A stretch of 64,000 bases of DNA, taken from UBA9926 sp018645765. GTDB lineage: Bacteria; Pseudomonadota; Gammaproteobacteria; Pseudomonadales; Azotimanducaceae. Below are positions 37,208 through 46,331 of this stretch, one piece after another (positions within the stretch are counted from its first letter, which is position 1; every line of letters starts with the position of its first letter). A program made the position numbers and the translations under genes. The notes under the pieces are model-generated. The model had not been told where the DNA came from. It ran no database searches and was given only the letters and a program-made list of their open reading frames with translations. The stretch covers positions 1 through 64,000 of the forward strand of contig CASIBO010000005.1 in NCBI GenBank assembly GCA_949372755.1. Direction: 5' to 3'.

Positions 37208-38180
37208 TGGCTAGTATCTCTTCTTCGGGCACAAAGGGTATAAACCGCTCATTATTTTTTCGCTGATAAACCGTCATTTTCCCGGTGGTCGCATCCCGAA
37301 ACACAAAACTGGTCAAAAACACTATTTGTGTCCCGAATCGAGCCCTCGTGTTCACCTTGAAAAAAGACGATTGTACACCAAGTCCCCCTGGCTTCACTGC
37401 CAATCCGGCCAATTCAGGTTGCTGCAAGAATTGCTCAACGGATTCAAAGCCTTCAAGGCGAAGCCTTGATTCCGCAAGATTCGTCGCACTTTCCAGATCC
37501 AGGTCTGTCGCGAGCGTCTGTAAAACCATTGGCGGCGCGGTATTCACGTTTAAGGCGCCACCCGATGTTGGCAATACCGTCATAACGTCCGACAAACGTC
37601 CGTAGGCCTCATCTGTCATCGTCCGCAGCAACCGGATTTCCGAGAGGTCCTGAAGCGGTTGACCGCTGGTTCTATAGGGCCGTTCAAGCCCCAGATAGTA
37701 ATAATCCTCAGCCCCACCCGGCCTCACCTCACCATCGATATCACTAAAATCAAGTAACTCATCCATCCAACTCGGGTTCAAGCCAATTTGTGATGACAGT
37801 AACGACAACTTTTCCGCAATTAGACTATTGCCTTCGTTTGAGGATACGAAGTCATTGAGATTGAACACGCTCTGCAAGTCTTGAATTACGATATCAACCT
37901 CGCCTGACTCAAACTCAAAAACAAGATCCGTAGCCGCCCAGGCCTCGCTTAAGTCATCTTGCTCTGGGCGCTCCTTAAAATCACGAGCGAGTAGTTGTCG
38001 CGCGTATTCTTCTCCTCCAGAGGCATAATAATAGGCCTGCGCTCGATCAAAATAACGCGTGGCCGATGAGATGGCGCGGTGCTGATTCTTTGCAATGGAG
38101 ACGCTGAGCACCGTTGCGATGGTTACAACGAGCAGCACAATCATCAGCGCGACCCCCTGCTGCCTTTGCCTCTTAATCAT
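37197..38180 (-). CDS. gspK: Type II secretion minor pseudopilin GspK
   Basis: A 327-residue GspK, the large minor pseudopilin at the tip of the pseudopilus. The prepilin-like N-terminus RQQGVALMIVLLVVTIATV lacks the Glu at mature position 5, the GspK hallmark. The alpha-domain follows, with SAIEIRLLRTMTDEAYGRLSDVM-type text visible as LSEIRLLRTMTDEAYGRL. Cleaved and methylated by prepilin peptidase in known systems. It overlaps gspJ by 4 bp and gspL by 11 bp. Confidence 0.9.
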   Translation of the reverse strand: MIKRQRQQGVALMIVLLVVTIATVLSVSIAKNQHRAISSATRYFDRAQAYYYASGGEEYARQLLARDFKERPEQDDLSEAWAATDLVFEFESGEVDIVIQDLQSVFNLNDFVSSNEGNSLIAEKLSLLSSQIGLNPSWMDELLDFSDIDGEVRPGGAEDYYYLGLERPYRTSGQPLQDLSEIRLLRTMTDEAYGRLSDVMTVLPTSGGALNVNTAPPMVLQTLATDLDLESATNLAESRLRLEGFESVEQFLQQPELAGLAVKPGGLGVQSSFFKVNTRARFGTQIVFLTSFVFRDATTGKMTVYQRKNNERFIPFVPEEEILANGL

Positions 38181-38899
38181 AAAGCACCATCCAATACTAA
38201 CGACGAGAGCGGTTGCGCTGCCGGGTCAAACTCAGCGTCCTGATCGGTTTCTAGATCATTGAGGTTGTCTTCAGAGTCCAGCGTGCCAGCACGACCTTGT
38301 GTTAAAAACGGCACGTATTCTGGTAAGTTTACGCGGCGGGTAAGATCGCCCCACAGCTCACTGGTAATGGTTAGCTCGACCCCGACCGGCAACTCGTCAC
38401 CATCCGCGGCGGTAATGACTTCCTGACGCGAGCCATCGGCCTTAATCAAACTGACCTTAAAATCAGTCACCCCAGTCATTAACGTTTGAACCCGGGGCGT
38501 TGTGTCTTGTGCCCGATCAAGGATTAACCAAACAACGCGTTGCAGCGCCTCGCCATTATATTGATAGGCCACCCGTTGCAACTGACTTCTAGGCAGCTTC
38601 AAAGGGTTACGCCATCCACCCCGGGTAAATTCTAACGGATACAACCCTTGATTGACCGAGACGGCGGCGATTGGATCACCGAATTCATCCCGGACCCCTC
38701 GATAAACCAAAGCAGAGAGGTCCCGATCGATCATTTTAAAAACACGCACCAGGGTCCGATATTCGTCAGTCCGCTCACCCATTTGGCGCTCAATACTAGA
38801 CACGCTGCGCAACATCTGATTTGACGCCAATCCTAATATCGAGAAGATCGTCATCGCGATCAATACCTCAAGCAACGTGAATCCGAAAGCGCGCGTCAT
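38177..38899 (-). CDS. gspJ: Type II secretion minor pseudopilin GspJ
   Basis: A 240-residue GspJ with the prepilin start RAFGFTLLEVLIAMTIFSIL and Glu at mature position 5 (FTLLE). The rest is a beta-rich globular domain, with GGWRNPLKLPRSQLQRVAY and the RVNLPEYVPF end characteristic of GspJ. It stacks with GspI and GspK at the pseudopilus tip. It shares one base with gspI's end and overlaps gspK by 4 bp. Confidence 0.92.
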   Translation of the reverse strand: MTRAFGFTLLEVLIAMTIFSILGLASNQMLRSVSSIERQMGERTDEYRTLVRVFKMIDRDLSALVYRGVRDEFGDPIAAVSVNQGLYPLEFTRGGWRNPLKLPRSQLQRVAYQYNGEALQRVVWLILDRAQDTTPRVQTLMTGVTDFKVSLIKADGSRQEVITAADGDELPVGVELTITSELWGDLTRRVNLPEYVPFLTQGRAGTLDSEDNLNDLETDQDAEFDPAAQPLSSLVLDGAL

Positions 38900-39297
38900 C
38901 AGTTGCGACCAACGTAGCCATACAAAACAGCGAGCTCCTGATCGAGTGCAGCATCATCTCTCACGGACACCTCGAGTCGCTTTAGGTCCGCATCGCTTGT
39001 TGCCTCAACGCGAATCAGAACTTGGAATCGGCGATTCGCCATCAAGATCTCAGTTTGCTTGCGAGTCGGTTGCAAGAATGGATCGTCATCACCACCTCGG
39101 CTCGTCAACTCATTCATCACGTTCTGCGCGACCGTAAAAGCTAAAAGCTGTTCTTGCATCCGGCTGGTCTGCACCACCGCTAAGGACGCATTCTTCGTCA
39201 ACGCCAGAGCAATCACCGCAAACACGGCGAGCGCGACCATCACCTCAATTAAAGTGAATCCTTGAATCAATGCGCGCTTGTTACTCATCACGTTCAA
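38899..39297 (-). CDS. gspI: Type II secretion minor pseudopilin GspI
   Basis: A 132-residue GspI with the prepilin motif QGFTLIEVMVALAVFAVIALAL. The short size and the NRRFQVLIRVEATSDADLKRLEVSV segment match the family. ATG 39297 gives 132 residues; an ATG three codons later (39288) is an equal choice. The start overlaps the end of gspH by 17 bp. Confidence 0.92.
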   Translation of the reverse strand: MNVMSNKRALIQGFTLIEVMVALAVFAVIALALTKNASLAVVQTSRMQEQLLAFTVAQNVMNELTSRGGDDDPFLQPTRKQTEILMANRRFQVLIRVEATSDADLKRLEVSVRDDAALDQELAVLYGYVGRN

Positions 39298-39820
39298 TGG
39301 GCGTCCTACTTAACGCAAAGTCTCCAAAGCCTTCGGTCGACAGCCCCATCCACCAGCCATCCTCGGCGACCAAGCTCAATTCAAAAATCGAGGTTTCGCC
39401 GCTCGACAACAGCAACAATTCGGGTTGGGGCTCATTGCTCGACCCAGAGTTGTTGCTCTGTTGTGTCTCATCAACTGGCTCGACCAATCGTAAAGGCTCG
39501 CCTTCGGTGGTGAGCTCTAAAATTAGACCTTGGGGTAACGCGTGGCGTCTTAGCTCGGGCGCATCAGACGAAATCCAAGTTTGACGACTTTCATCAAAAA
39601 TGACGAATCCGTAACTGTCTGGCGCCAGTTCAACCCCAATCTCGACGGCATCAACTTGCGCGGTCTCATGGCCATACTCAAAAACAAATTTCAATCGCTC
39701 AGCCTCTTCTTCGAAGTCGGCTTGGGACACAAAGGCAGGCAGGTTTGCCACGACAAGCCCCGTCAACAACGAGACAATAAACAGAACAACGAGGATTTCA
39801 ATCAGCGTAAAACCCTTCAT
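39281..39820 (-). CDS. gspH: Type II secretion minor pseudopilin GspH
   Basis: A 179-residue GspH with the prepilin start MKGFTLIEILVVLFIVSLL. The globular part carries an unusual Asn/Ser/Gln-rich loop (ETQQSNNSGSSNEPQPE, near residues 119-135), probably a surface insertion. It forms part of the pseudopilus tip in the type II system. The gene begins 17 bp after gspG's stop and overlaps gspI. Confidence 0.9.
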   Translation of the reverse strand: MKGFTLIEILVVLFIVSLLTGLVVANLPAFVSQADFEEEAERLKFVFEYGHETAQVDAVEIGVELAPDSYGFVIFDESRQTWISSDAPELRRHALPQGLILELTTEGEPLRLVEPVDETQQSNNSGSSNEPQPELLLLSSGETSIFELSLVAEDGWWMGLSTEGFGDFALSRTPIERDE

Positions 39821-39837
39821 AACGCGCAGCTTGATGC

Positions 39838-40275
39838 CTACAGGTCCGATAGTTTCAAATCGGCATCGACACCCTCGCCACCTTCACGTCGGTCTGAGCC
39901 CAATGAATACACTTCGATTTGCCGGCCCTCGCTGAAATACAGATAAGGCTCTCCCCAAGGATCAATCGGCAATTTTTTAAGATAGCCATCGGCATTCCAG
40001 CGCCTGGGTTCCGGGTAACCGCTTGGCTTATCAACCAAGGCTTCCAGCCCCTGATCTGTGCTCGGGTAGTGACCGTTGTCCATACGATATAAATCAAGGG
40101 CGTTGCCTACCTGTTGCAAATCCGATCGAGCGGCCGTGGCCCGTGCCTCATCCGGCCGGCCAACGATGTTCGGCACGATTAAGGCCCCTAGGATTCCCAA
40201 AATAACCACGACCACCATGATCTCGATGAGGGTAAACCCTGTCTGCCGATTTGAACCAGTCTTCGGTTGCATCAT
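39838..40275 (-). CDS. gspG: Type II secretion major pseudopilin GspG
   Basis: A 145-residue major pseudopilin. The prepilin cleavage motif is TGFTLIEIMVVVVILGILGA, with Glu at mature position 5. The GspG core follows: DNGHYPSTDQGLEALVDKP and DPWGEPYLYF, including the Ca-binding loop region near EGGEGVDADL. It polymerises into the pseudopilus that pushes substrates through the outer-membrane secretin. A 90-bp gap separates it from gspF upstream on the minus strand. Confidence 0.95.
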   Translation of the reverse strand: MMQPKTGSNRQTGFTLIEIMVVVVILGILGALIVPNIVGRPDEARATAARSDLQQVGNALDLYRMDNGHYPSTDQGLEALVDKPSGYPEPRRWNADGYLKKLPIDPWGEPYLYFSEGRQIEVYSLGSDRREGGEGVDADLKLSDL

Positions 40276-40365
40276 TATCTGTGTCTTCCTCTATTTATTG
40301 TTTTCCAAAATTTGTTATTGCCAACTATCAATGACTAAGCTTTAGGCAAGCCCCTCGATCGAGGA

Positions 40366-41595
40366 TCATCCAACCAACTGATTGAGATTGATGATCGGCA
40401 GTAGAATCGCCATCACAATGGTAAACACCGCGCCGCCCATAATGACGAGCATCAGGGGACCGATCAGACTCAGTAATGTCGCGAGCAGCGATTCAACATC
40501 CTGCTGCAGATAGCGTGCAACCCGAGCCAACATGCCATCTAATTCACCACTCGCCTCGCCGCTCGCGATCATATAAAGCATCATTGGCGGAAAATAACCA
40601 CTCGTCTGCAGCGCGGCTTGCAGGCTGCTGCCTTCGCTCACACGCAAGGTGGCCCGCACGACTTCGGTCCGAAGCCAGGTATTGGACACAACCTCCCCCG
40701 CGATTTTCATCGCTTCAACCAACGGCACACCGGATGCGGTCAGAATACTCAAAGTGCTCGCAAACTGTGCAATATTTCGACCCCGACTCATCTTGGCAAC
40801 GAGCGGCGCTTTCAGCAGAAAGCGATCATAATTCAAGCGGTTTTTTTCAATCAATAAAAGTTGCCGAATCGAAAGGCCCAGTCCGATCAGACCCAAACCA
40901 ACGAGCCAGCCATAGCCTGCAACAAAATCACTGGCGGCAATCACCGCCTGCGTTAGGGCCGGGAGTGCTTGTCCGGTATCGGCGAAAACCGTCACAATAT
41001 CGGGCACCACATAACCCAGCAAACCAGCCAAGATCAGCAAGGTTAAAACAAACAAAATAACTGGATAAACCAACGCTTGTTGTACCCGCATCGCAGATTC
41101 GTATTGGGCCTCACTAAAATCCGCGAGCTGATTTAAAACGGCGTCGAGATGCCCAGATGATTCGCCCGCCGCGACCGTTGCACGAAACAGATCTGGAAAG
41201 GCTTTGGGGTAGATTTCAAGACTTCGTGCTAAGGAATACCCTTCCAAGACACGTGCTCGCACCGTGGCCAACATTTTTTGAGTTTTTGGCATTTCAGTTT
41301 GGCGAGACACCGCGAGCAGTGATTCTTCGATGGGTAATCCCGCCGCAATCAAGGTCGCCAATTGACGGGTGATGAGCGCCCGCTCACTCACCGACAGCGC
41401 GGGTTGAAAGAAACTGGATAAGAAGTCACTGGACGAACCGGTCTCGCCATCGCCTTGCCGGGTCAAGGTGACACTCGTTGGCGCTAACCCTTGATCTCGG
41501 AGCATTTGCCGAACTTGGCGAGCTGAATCCCCTTCGAGCAGACCTTTTTTAAGACGTCCGCGTGGATCTAGGGCTTGGTAATCAAAGGCTGGCAT
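40366..41595 (-). CDS. gspF: Type II secretion inner-membrane protein GspF
   Basis: A 409-residue polytopic GspF, PulF/PilC family. Two homologous domains are visible with LITRQLATLIAAGLPIEESL and AQFASTLSILTASGVPLVEAM, each starting a cytoplasmic helical domain. Three membrane helices follow in the usual pattern, the last ending MAILLPIINLNQLVG. It anchors the GspE ATPase to the pseudopilus machinery. It starts 8 bp after gspE on the same strand. A perfect palindrome CCTCGATCGAGG (40353-40364) lies immediately after the stop. Confidence 0.95.
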   Translation of the reverse strand: MPAFDYQALDPRGRLKKGLLEGDSARQVRQMLRDQGLAPTSVTLTRQGDGETGSSSDFLSSFFQPALSVSERALITRQLATLIAAGLPIEESLLAVSRQTEMPKTQKMLATVRARVLEGYSLARSLEIYPKAFPDLFRATVAAGESSGHLDAVLNQLADFSEAQYESAMRVQQALVYPVILFVLTLLILAGLLGYVVPDIVTVFADTGQALPALTQAVIAASDFVAGYGWLVGLGLIGLGLSIRQLLLIEKNRLNYDRFLLKAPLVAKMSRGRNIAQFASTLSILTASGVPLVEAMKIAGEVVSNTWLRTEVVRATLRVSEGSSLQAALQTSGYFPPMMLYMIASGEASGELDGMLARVARYLQQDVESLLATLLSLIGPLMLVIMGGAVFTIVMAILLPIINLNQLVG

Positions 41596-41603
41596 GGTTT
41601 ACA

Positions 41604-43109
41604 TTAATCAGCCATTGTGACGCGGAGGATTTCATCAATGGTCGTCATACCGGCAAGCACTTTGCTTCGTCCATCATCCCGAATGCCCATCGAATGCGCC
41701 CGCGCTTGCTTCTCCATCTCAGGCTCTGAGGCGCCCATATGAATCATCTCGCGAAGACCGTCATCAACCACAATGATTTCGTAGATGCCTTGCCGGCCGC
41801 GATAGCCTTCATTCGCGCAGGCGTCACATCCTACCGCGCGGTAAATCACAGCTGAGACATCTTCCTCAAGATTGAGAAAGGCCCGCTCATACGCGTCGGG
41901 ATCATGCGCTGTTTTACACTGATCGCACAGCACCCGCACTAAGCGCTGCGCAACCAATCCAGCAATACTGTTAGACAACAAATACGGCTGCACGCCCATA
42001 TTGGCCAAACGCGTAATCGCGCCAATTGCCGTGTTGGTGTGTAGCGTTGATAAGACGAGATGTCCTGTTAAGCTCGCCTGAACGGCGATATCTGCGGTCT
42101 CATAGTCACGAATCTCACCCACCATCACAACGTCTGGATCTTGTCTTAAAATCGCCCGCAAGCCTTTTGCAAAGGTCATGTTGGCTTTCGCATTCACTTG
42201 CGTCTGACCAACGCCTTCCACATCGTATTCGATGGGGTCTTCAACCGTTAGGATGTTACGGCTGCTGTCATTGAGCTGATCTAACCCAGCATACAGGGTG
42301 GTCGATTTGCCTGAACCGGTTGGTCCAGTGACCAAAATAATACCGTGAGGCCGCGTCAGTAAACCTTGCATGCCGTTCAAACCCGACGATTGCATCCCCA
42401 GAAACGCTAAACTCTTGCGGCCATCCTGCTTGTCTAAGAGTCGCATTACCACGCGTTCGCCATTGCTTGCTGGAATGGTCGAAACCCGCACGTCAACCTC
42501 TTTGCCGCCGACTCGCACTGAAATACGACCATCTTGGGGCAATCGTTTCTCGGCAATATCGAGCTTCGCCATGACCTTAATACGAGACACCAAGAGCGGC
42601 GCCAGAGCGCGCCGAGGCGACACGATTTGACGCAGCACACCATCGACTCGAAACCGAATCACCAAGCGGCTTTCATAGGTTTCCACATGGATATCTGAGG
42701 CACCCACCTTAATAGCTTCTGTGAGCAAACTGTTAATCAATCGAATGATGGGGGCATCGTCATCCTGCTCTAGCAGATCGCCATTTTCAGGTAACTGGTC
42801 CATCAAACTGGACAAGTCCATCGAGTCGCCCAGATCTTCGATAAACGCCATCGCCTCCCCGCTATCCTCCTCGTAAGCTCGGGACAACAAACCATCGAAT
42901 TGGCCGGGGTCAACCGATTGAATCTCAGATAGGCGACCCACGAAGCGCTGCACCTCGGAATAGACCGCGGGTGACAGCGGCGCCTTATAAATCAGCTTGG
43001 TTTGCGACACGTCATGAGCTGGACTCTGAAGGATCACGCCGAACCGTTTCGCAAAACCAAACGGCAATCGCCTTTTAATCTGCTGAGAATCCACTTGTAG
43101 CTCTGACAT
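41604..43109 (-). CDS. gspE: Type II secretion ATPase GspE
   Basis: A 501-residue GspE, the first gene of the gspEFGHIJKLM run. The N-terminal domain spans residues 1-115. The ATPase part has ASDIHVETYE, Walker A GPTGSGKST (262-270), Asp/His boxes, Walker-B-like DPDVVMVGEIRD and the zinc tetracysteine CDQC...CDAC near 400-440. I choose ATG 43109; the frame is open to 43178 but the family start is MSELQVDSQQIKRRLPFGF. It powers pseudopilus assembly in the cytoplasm. gspC, gspD and gspN are not in this window. Confidence 0.95.
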   Translation of the reverse strand: MSELQVDSQQIKRRLPFGFAKRFGVILQSPAHDVSQTKLIYKAPLSPAVYSEVQRFVGRLSEIQSVDPGQFDGLLSRAYEEDSGEAMAFIEDLGDSMDLSSLMDQLPENGDLLEQDDDAPIIRLINSLLTEAIKVGASDIHVETYESRLVIRFRVDGVLRQIVSPRRALAPLLVSRIKVMAKLDIAEKRLPQDGRISVRVGGKEVDVRVSTIPASNGERVVMRLLDKQDGRKSLAFLGMQSSGLNGMQGLLTRPHGIILVTGPTGSGKSTTLYAGLDQLNDSSRNILTVEDPIEYDVEGVGQTQVNAKANMTFAKGLRAILRQDPDVVMVGEIRDYETADIAVQASLTGHLVLSTLHTNTAIGAITRLANMGVQPYLLSNSIAGLVAQRLVRVLCDQCKTAHDPDAYERAFLNLEEDVSAVIYRAVGCDACANEGYRGRQGIYEIIVVDDGLREMIHMGASEPEMEKQARAHSMGIRDDGRSKVLAGMTTIDEILRVTMAD

Positions 43110-43348
43110 AACTGCAACAATCCCCGTAAAATCATCATTTTGTAAAAATTCGACACCTACTGAGTGCCCTTTAACCAACCGTGTCCGGATAGAGACCCTG
43201 AACTTAGTAAGATGCTCAACACGCGTTTTTCAGGATACGACGATGCCTGCCAGGCCTGTCCGGCTCGGACCAATTGTAGCAGTCTTGATCTATAAATCAC
43301 GCCCGAGACCTGGGAACTTTTTTTTTCGTCCCATTTCGAGTAACATCA

Positions 43349-43367
43349 ATCCCACTAATGTTGGGAT
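43349..43367 (+). promoter_or_regulatory. Inverted repeat just before the LysR-type gene
   Basis: ATCCCA-N7-TGGGAT is a perfect 6-bp dyad ending 8 bases before the ATG of the LysR-type gene. It could be a T-N11-A-type self-binding site or affect translation. The 266-base gap to gspE otherwise shows nothing specific. Confidence 0.45.
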
Positions 43368-43375
43368 GCCACATT

Positions 43376-44278
43376 ATGAAATTGAGTGATATCGATCTAA
43401 ATCTTTTCGTTGTTTTAGATGCCATTTACACGGAAGGCAACTTAACCCGCGCCGGCGAAATTATCGGGATTACGCAGCCTGCGGTCTCGAACTCTTTGTC
43501 GCGTCTGCGAACATTGTTTGATGATCCCCTTTTTGTCAGAACAGCCGATGGCATGATCCCAACCCCGGTTGCGCAAAACATTATTGGATCTGTCCGACAA
43601 GCGCTCGACCTAGTTCGTTCCAGCGTTCAGGACAGCGAGCATTTTGATCCGCTCAATTCCGACAAACGGTTTCGGATTTCAGCAAATGATCTGACCGAGG
43701 CCATCCAGATCCCACCACTCATTCGGTTGCTGAAACAAGTCGCACCCAAGACAGTACTTGAGTGCTATCAGGTTAGGCGACGCGATCTTAATATTGAACT
43801 GGCCTCGGGCAATTTGGACTTGGCCATCGATGTCCCGCGAACGCCGGATCCTCAAATTAAGCATACCCCACTGCGAACCAGCCCCCAGGTTTGCGTTGTC
43901 AGGAAAGATCATCCTTTGGTTTCAGGTAATCTTGACCTCGCCACGTACCTGGAACTAGAGCATATTCATATTTCCTCTCGTCGGGGCGGCCTGGGGTTGG
44001 TTGATCTTGCGCTCGGCAAAATGGGTAAAAAGCGCAATATTGTCTTACGAACGCAGCATTACTTATCATCGCCGCTATTGGTGGCCACCACGGACCTCGC
44101 CATTACCGTGCCGATGACCTTTGCTCGATTTCTACTTGATCTGAGCCCAGTGCAGGTTTTTGATCTGCCGTTTGATGCCCCAGAGCTTGAAACCCATCTC
44201 TACTGGCACGAAAGCACGGACAAAGATCAATCGAATCAATGGTTTCGGTCATTGGTGATAGAATCGGCGCAGTCTTAA
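43376..44278 (+). CDS. LysR family transcriptional regulator
   Basis: A 300-residue LysR regulator. The N-terminal winged helix-turn-helix reads LSDIDLNLFVVLDAIYTEGNLTRAGEIIGITQPAVSNSLSRLR (residues 3-45). The C-terminal substrate-binding domain follows, with the family RISANDLTEAIQIPPLIRLLKQVAP-like hinge and LDLAIDVPRTPDPQIK. This FV-type start and order resembles the NodD/NahR-like branch. ATG 43376 is chosen over the earlier 43358. It is 19 bp ahead of pyrB on the same strand, but no link to pyrimidine metabolism is proven. Confidence 0.92.
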   Translation: MKLSDIDLNLFVVLDAIYTEGNLTRAGEIIGITQPAVSNSLSRLRTLFDDPLFVRTADGMIPTPVAQNIIGSVRQALDLVRSSVQDSEHFDPLNSDKRFRISANDLTEAIQIPPLIRLLKQVAPKTVLECYQVRRRDLNIELASGNLDLAIDVPRTPDPQIKHTPLRTSPQVCVVRKDHPLVSGNLDLATYLELEHIHISSRRGGLGLVDLALGKMGKKRNIVLRTQHYLSSPLLVATTDLAITVPMTFARFLLDLSPVQVFDLPFDAPELETHLYWHESTDKDQSNQWFRSLVIESAQS

Positions 44279-44297
44279 TGAACCCTGGCCTATCCTT

Positions 44298-45311
44298 ATG
44301 AACTTTATTGGTCGTCATATTCTGAGCGTCGATCAATTCGTCCGCGCAGATATAGAACACGTTTTTAGGGTTGCCGATACCATGAGACCCTATGCGTTAC
44401 GGCAAAAAGTGACGCGTGTGCTCGAGGGTGCCATTCTTGGTAATATGTTTTTCGAGCCAAGCACGCGGACCCGAGTCAGCTTTGGATGTGCCTGGAATCT
44501 TTTAGGCGGCGAGGTCCGAGAGACCACCGGCATCAAGGCATCAGCACTGGCCAAAGGCGAATCCTTCTACGACACCGCCCGCGTGTTATCCGGTTATAGC
44601 GATTTGATTGTGATGCGCCATGAAAAGAGCGGTTCCGTGGCAGAGTTCGCAGCCGCGAGCCGAGTACCGGTTATCAATGGTGGCGACGGCGCGAACGAGC
44701 ATCCCAGCCAAGCGTTGCTCGACTTGTACACGATCAGCCGAGAACTTGCTGATCATGGCAAAACGGTTGATGGCATGACCATCGCGCTCGTTGGGGATCT
44801 GCGGTACGGCCGAGCCGTTCATTCTTTGTGCAAGCTCCTTGCTGCCTACGACGGCATCCAATTCTCTCTGATTTCACCCGAGGCTTTAAAGCTGCCTGCT
44901 GCCTATGTTGAATTATTGCGCAACCAGGGCCATCAGGTAGTTGAATCCGACGCCTTGCCAACCGGTGTTCAACGAGCGGATATTGTTTATGTGACGCGAA
45001 CACAAGAAGAACGCTTTGAAACCCCTGAAGACGCGCAGCGATACAAAGGCATCTTTAGGCTGAATCAAGCAATCTATACTGAGTTTTGCGAACCGAATAC
45101 GGTGATCATGCACCCGCTGCCCAGAGACTCCCGAGCTGATGCGAACGAACTCGATAACGATTTGAACGACAACCCCAACCTCGCTATCTTTCGTCAAACC
45201 GATAACGGCGTTCTGATTCGCATGGCGCTTTTTGCTCTGATTTTAGATGTTGCTGATCAAGTCGAGGCCAGTAGTCGAGCCGTCAACTGGTATACCGCAA
45301 AACGATTTTAA
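44298..45311 (+). CDS. pyrB: Aspartate carbamoyltransferase
   Basis: A 337-residue ATCase catalytic chain, making carbamoyl aspartate from carbamoyl phosphate and aspartate in pyrimidine synthesis. The carbamoyl-phosphate loop STRTR is at 55-59. EHPSQALLDLYTI and HPLPRDSRADANELD are the other conserved blocks. The chain is longer than the ~310-residue E. coli PyrB and no pyrI regulatory gene follows. It lies 19 bp after the LysR gene, and cysK follows 63 bp downstream. Confidence 0.92.
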   Translation: MNFIGRHILSVDQFVRADIEHVFRVADTMRPYALRQKVTRVLEGAILGNMFFEPSTRTRVSFGCAWNLLGGEVRETTGIKASALAKGESFYDTARVLSGYSDLIVMRHEKSGSVAEFAAASRVPVINGGDGANEHPSQALLDLYTISRELADHGKTVDGMTIALVGDLRYGRAVHSLCKLLAAYDGIQFSLISPEALKLPAAYVELLRNQGHQVVESDALPTGVQRADIVYVTRTQEERFETPEDAQRYKGIFRLNQAIYTEFCEPNTVIMHPLPRDSRADANELDNDLNDNPNLAIFRQTDNGVLIRMALFALILDVADQVEASSRAVNWYTAKRF

Positions 45312-45374
45312 GGACCCCCATCGTCCTGGCAAGCGCCGGACTCATACCCCAAACTATTAACGGAGCTGACTGCA

Positions 45375-46331
45375 ATGCTACATGACTCGATCTTAGAAAC
45401 CATTGGGAACACCCCCGTTGTTCGCCTGAATAAAATGGCGCCTGCTGGGCAAACCATTTATGCCAAAATCGAAGCCTTTAACCCCATGGCCTCGGTTAAG
45501 GACCGATTGGCCATTGCGATCATTGAAGATGCCGAGCGACGCGGCACGATCAAGCCAGGTCAAACTGTGATTGAGGCGACTTCCGGTAACACAGGCATTG
45601 CCTTGGCGATGGTTTGCGCAGCCAAGGGCTACCCTTTCGTTGCCACCATGGTCGAAACCTTCTCGATTGAGCGCCGAAAAATAATGAAAGCCCTTGGCGC
45701 ACGCGTCATCCTAACGCCAGCGGCAGAGCGGGGCTCCGGCATGGTCGCAAGAGCCGAAGCCCTGGCAAAACAACATGGTTGGTTTATGACCAGCCAGTTC
45801 GAGAACCCGGCCAACCCGGCCTATCACCGAAATACCACGGCGCCAGAAATCCTGAGAGACTTTGCAGGCCATGAACTGGATTATTTCGTGAGTGGCTGGG
45901 GTACTGGCGGCACCATGACCGGAACCGGTCAGGTCCTCAAAGTCGCGCGACCTGGCATTAAAATTATCGGCGTTGAACCACAAGAAGCTGCACTCTTATC
46001 TGGCAACCCCTGGTCACCGCACAAGATACAAGGCTGGACCCCGGACTTCGTTCCCGAAATTCTGGACCCTTCGGTTACTGACGAATTGGTGCTGGTTTCT
46101 GATGAGGAATCCCTAGAAACCGCCCGAGATCTCGCGCGATTAGAAGGCATATTTTGTGGCATTTCCTGCGGTGCAACCATGGCTGGCGCATTAAAAATCG
46201 CAGCCGAAGTCGCACCAGGGCAAACCTTCTGCGTTATGTTGCCGGACACCGGCGAGCGATACTTATCGACGCCTTTGTTTGAACACCTGACTGAAGACAG
46301 CGACGATGAATGGTTAGCGACGCAGGCGTAG
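45375..46331 (+). CDS. cysK: Cysteine synthase (O-acetylserine sulfhydrylase)
   Basis: A 318-residue PLP enzyme making cysteine from O-acetylserine and sulfide. The PLP lysine is K42 in NPMASVKDRLA. The substrate loop TSGNTGIALA and the phosphate-binding GWGTGGTMTGTG are intact. The ending CGISCGATMAGALKIA is typical CysK. The reading frame overlaps the start of the next gene by 22 bp, so the two are probably co-translated. The subgroup (A versus B) is not certain. Confidence 0.93.
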   Translation: MLHDSILETIGNTPVVRLNKMAPAGQTIYAKIEAFNPMASVKDRLAIAIIEDAERRGTIKPGQTVIEATSGNTGIALAMVCAAKGYPFVATMVETFSIERRKIMKALGARVILTPAAERGSGMVARAEALAKQHGWFMTSQFENPANPAYHRNTTAPEILRDFAGHELDYFVSGWGTGGTMTGTGQVLKVARPGIKIIGVEPQEAALLSGNPWSPHKIQGWTPDFVPEILDPSVTDELVLVSDEESLETARDLARLEGIFCGISCGATMAGALKIAAEVAPGQTFCVMLPDTGERYLSTPLFEHLTEDSDDEWLATQA

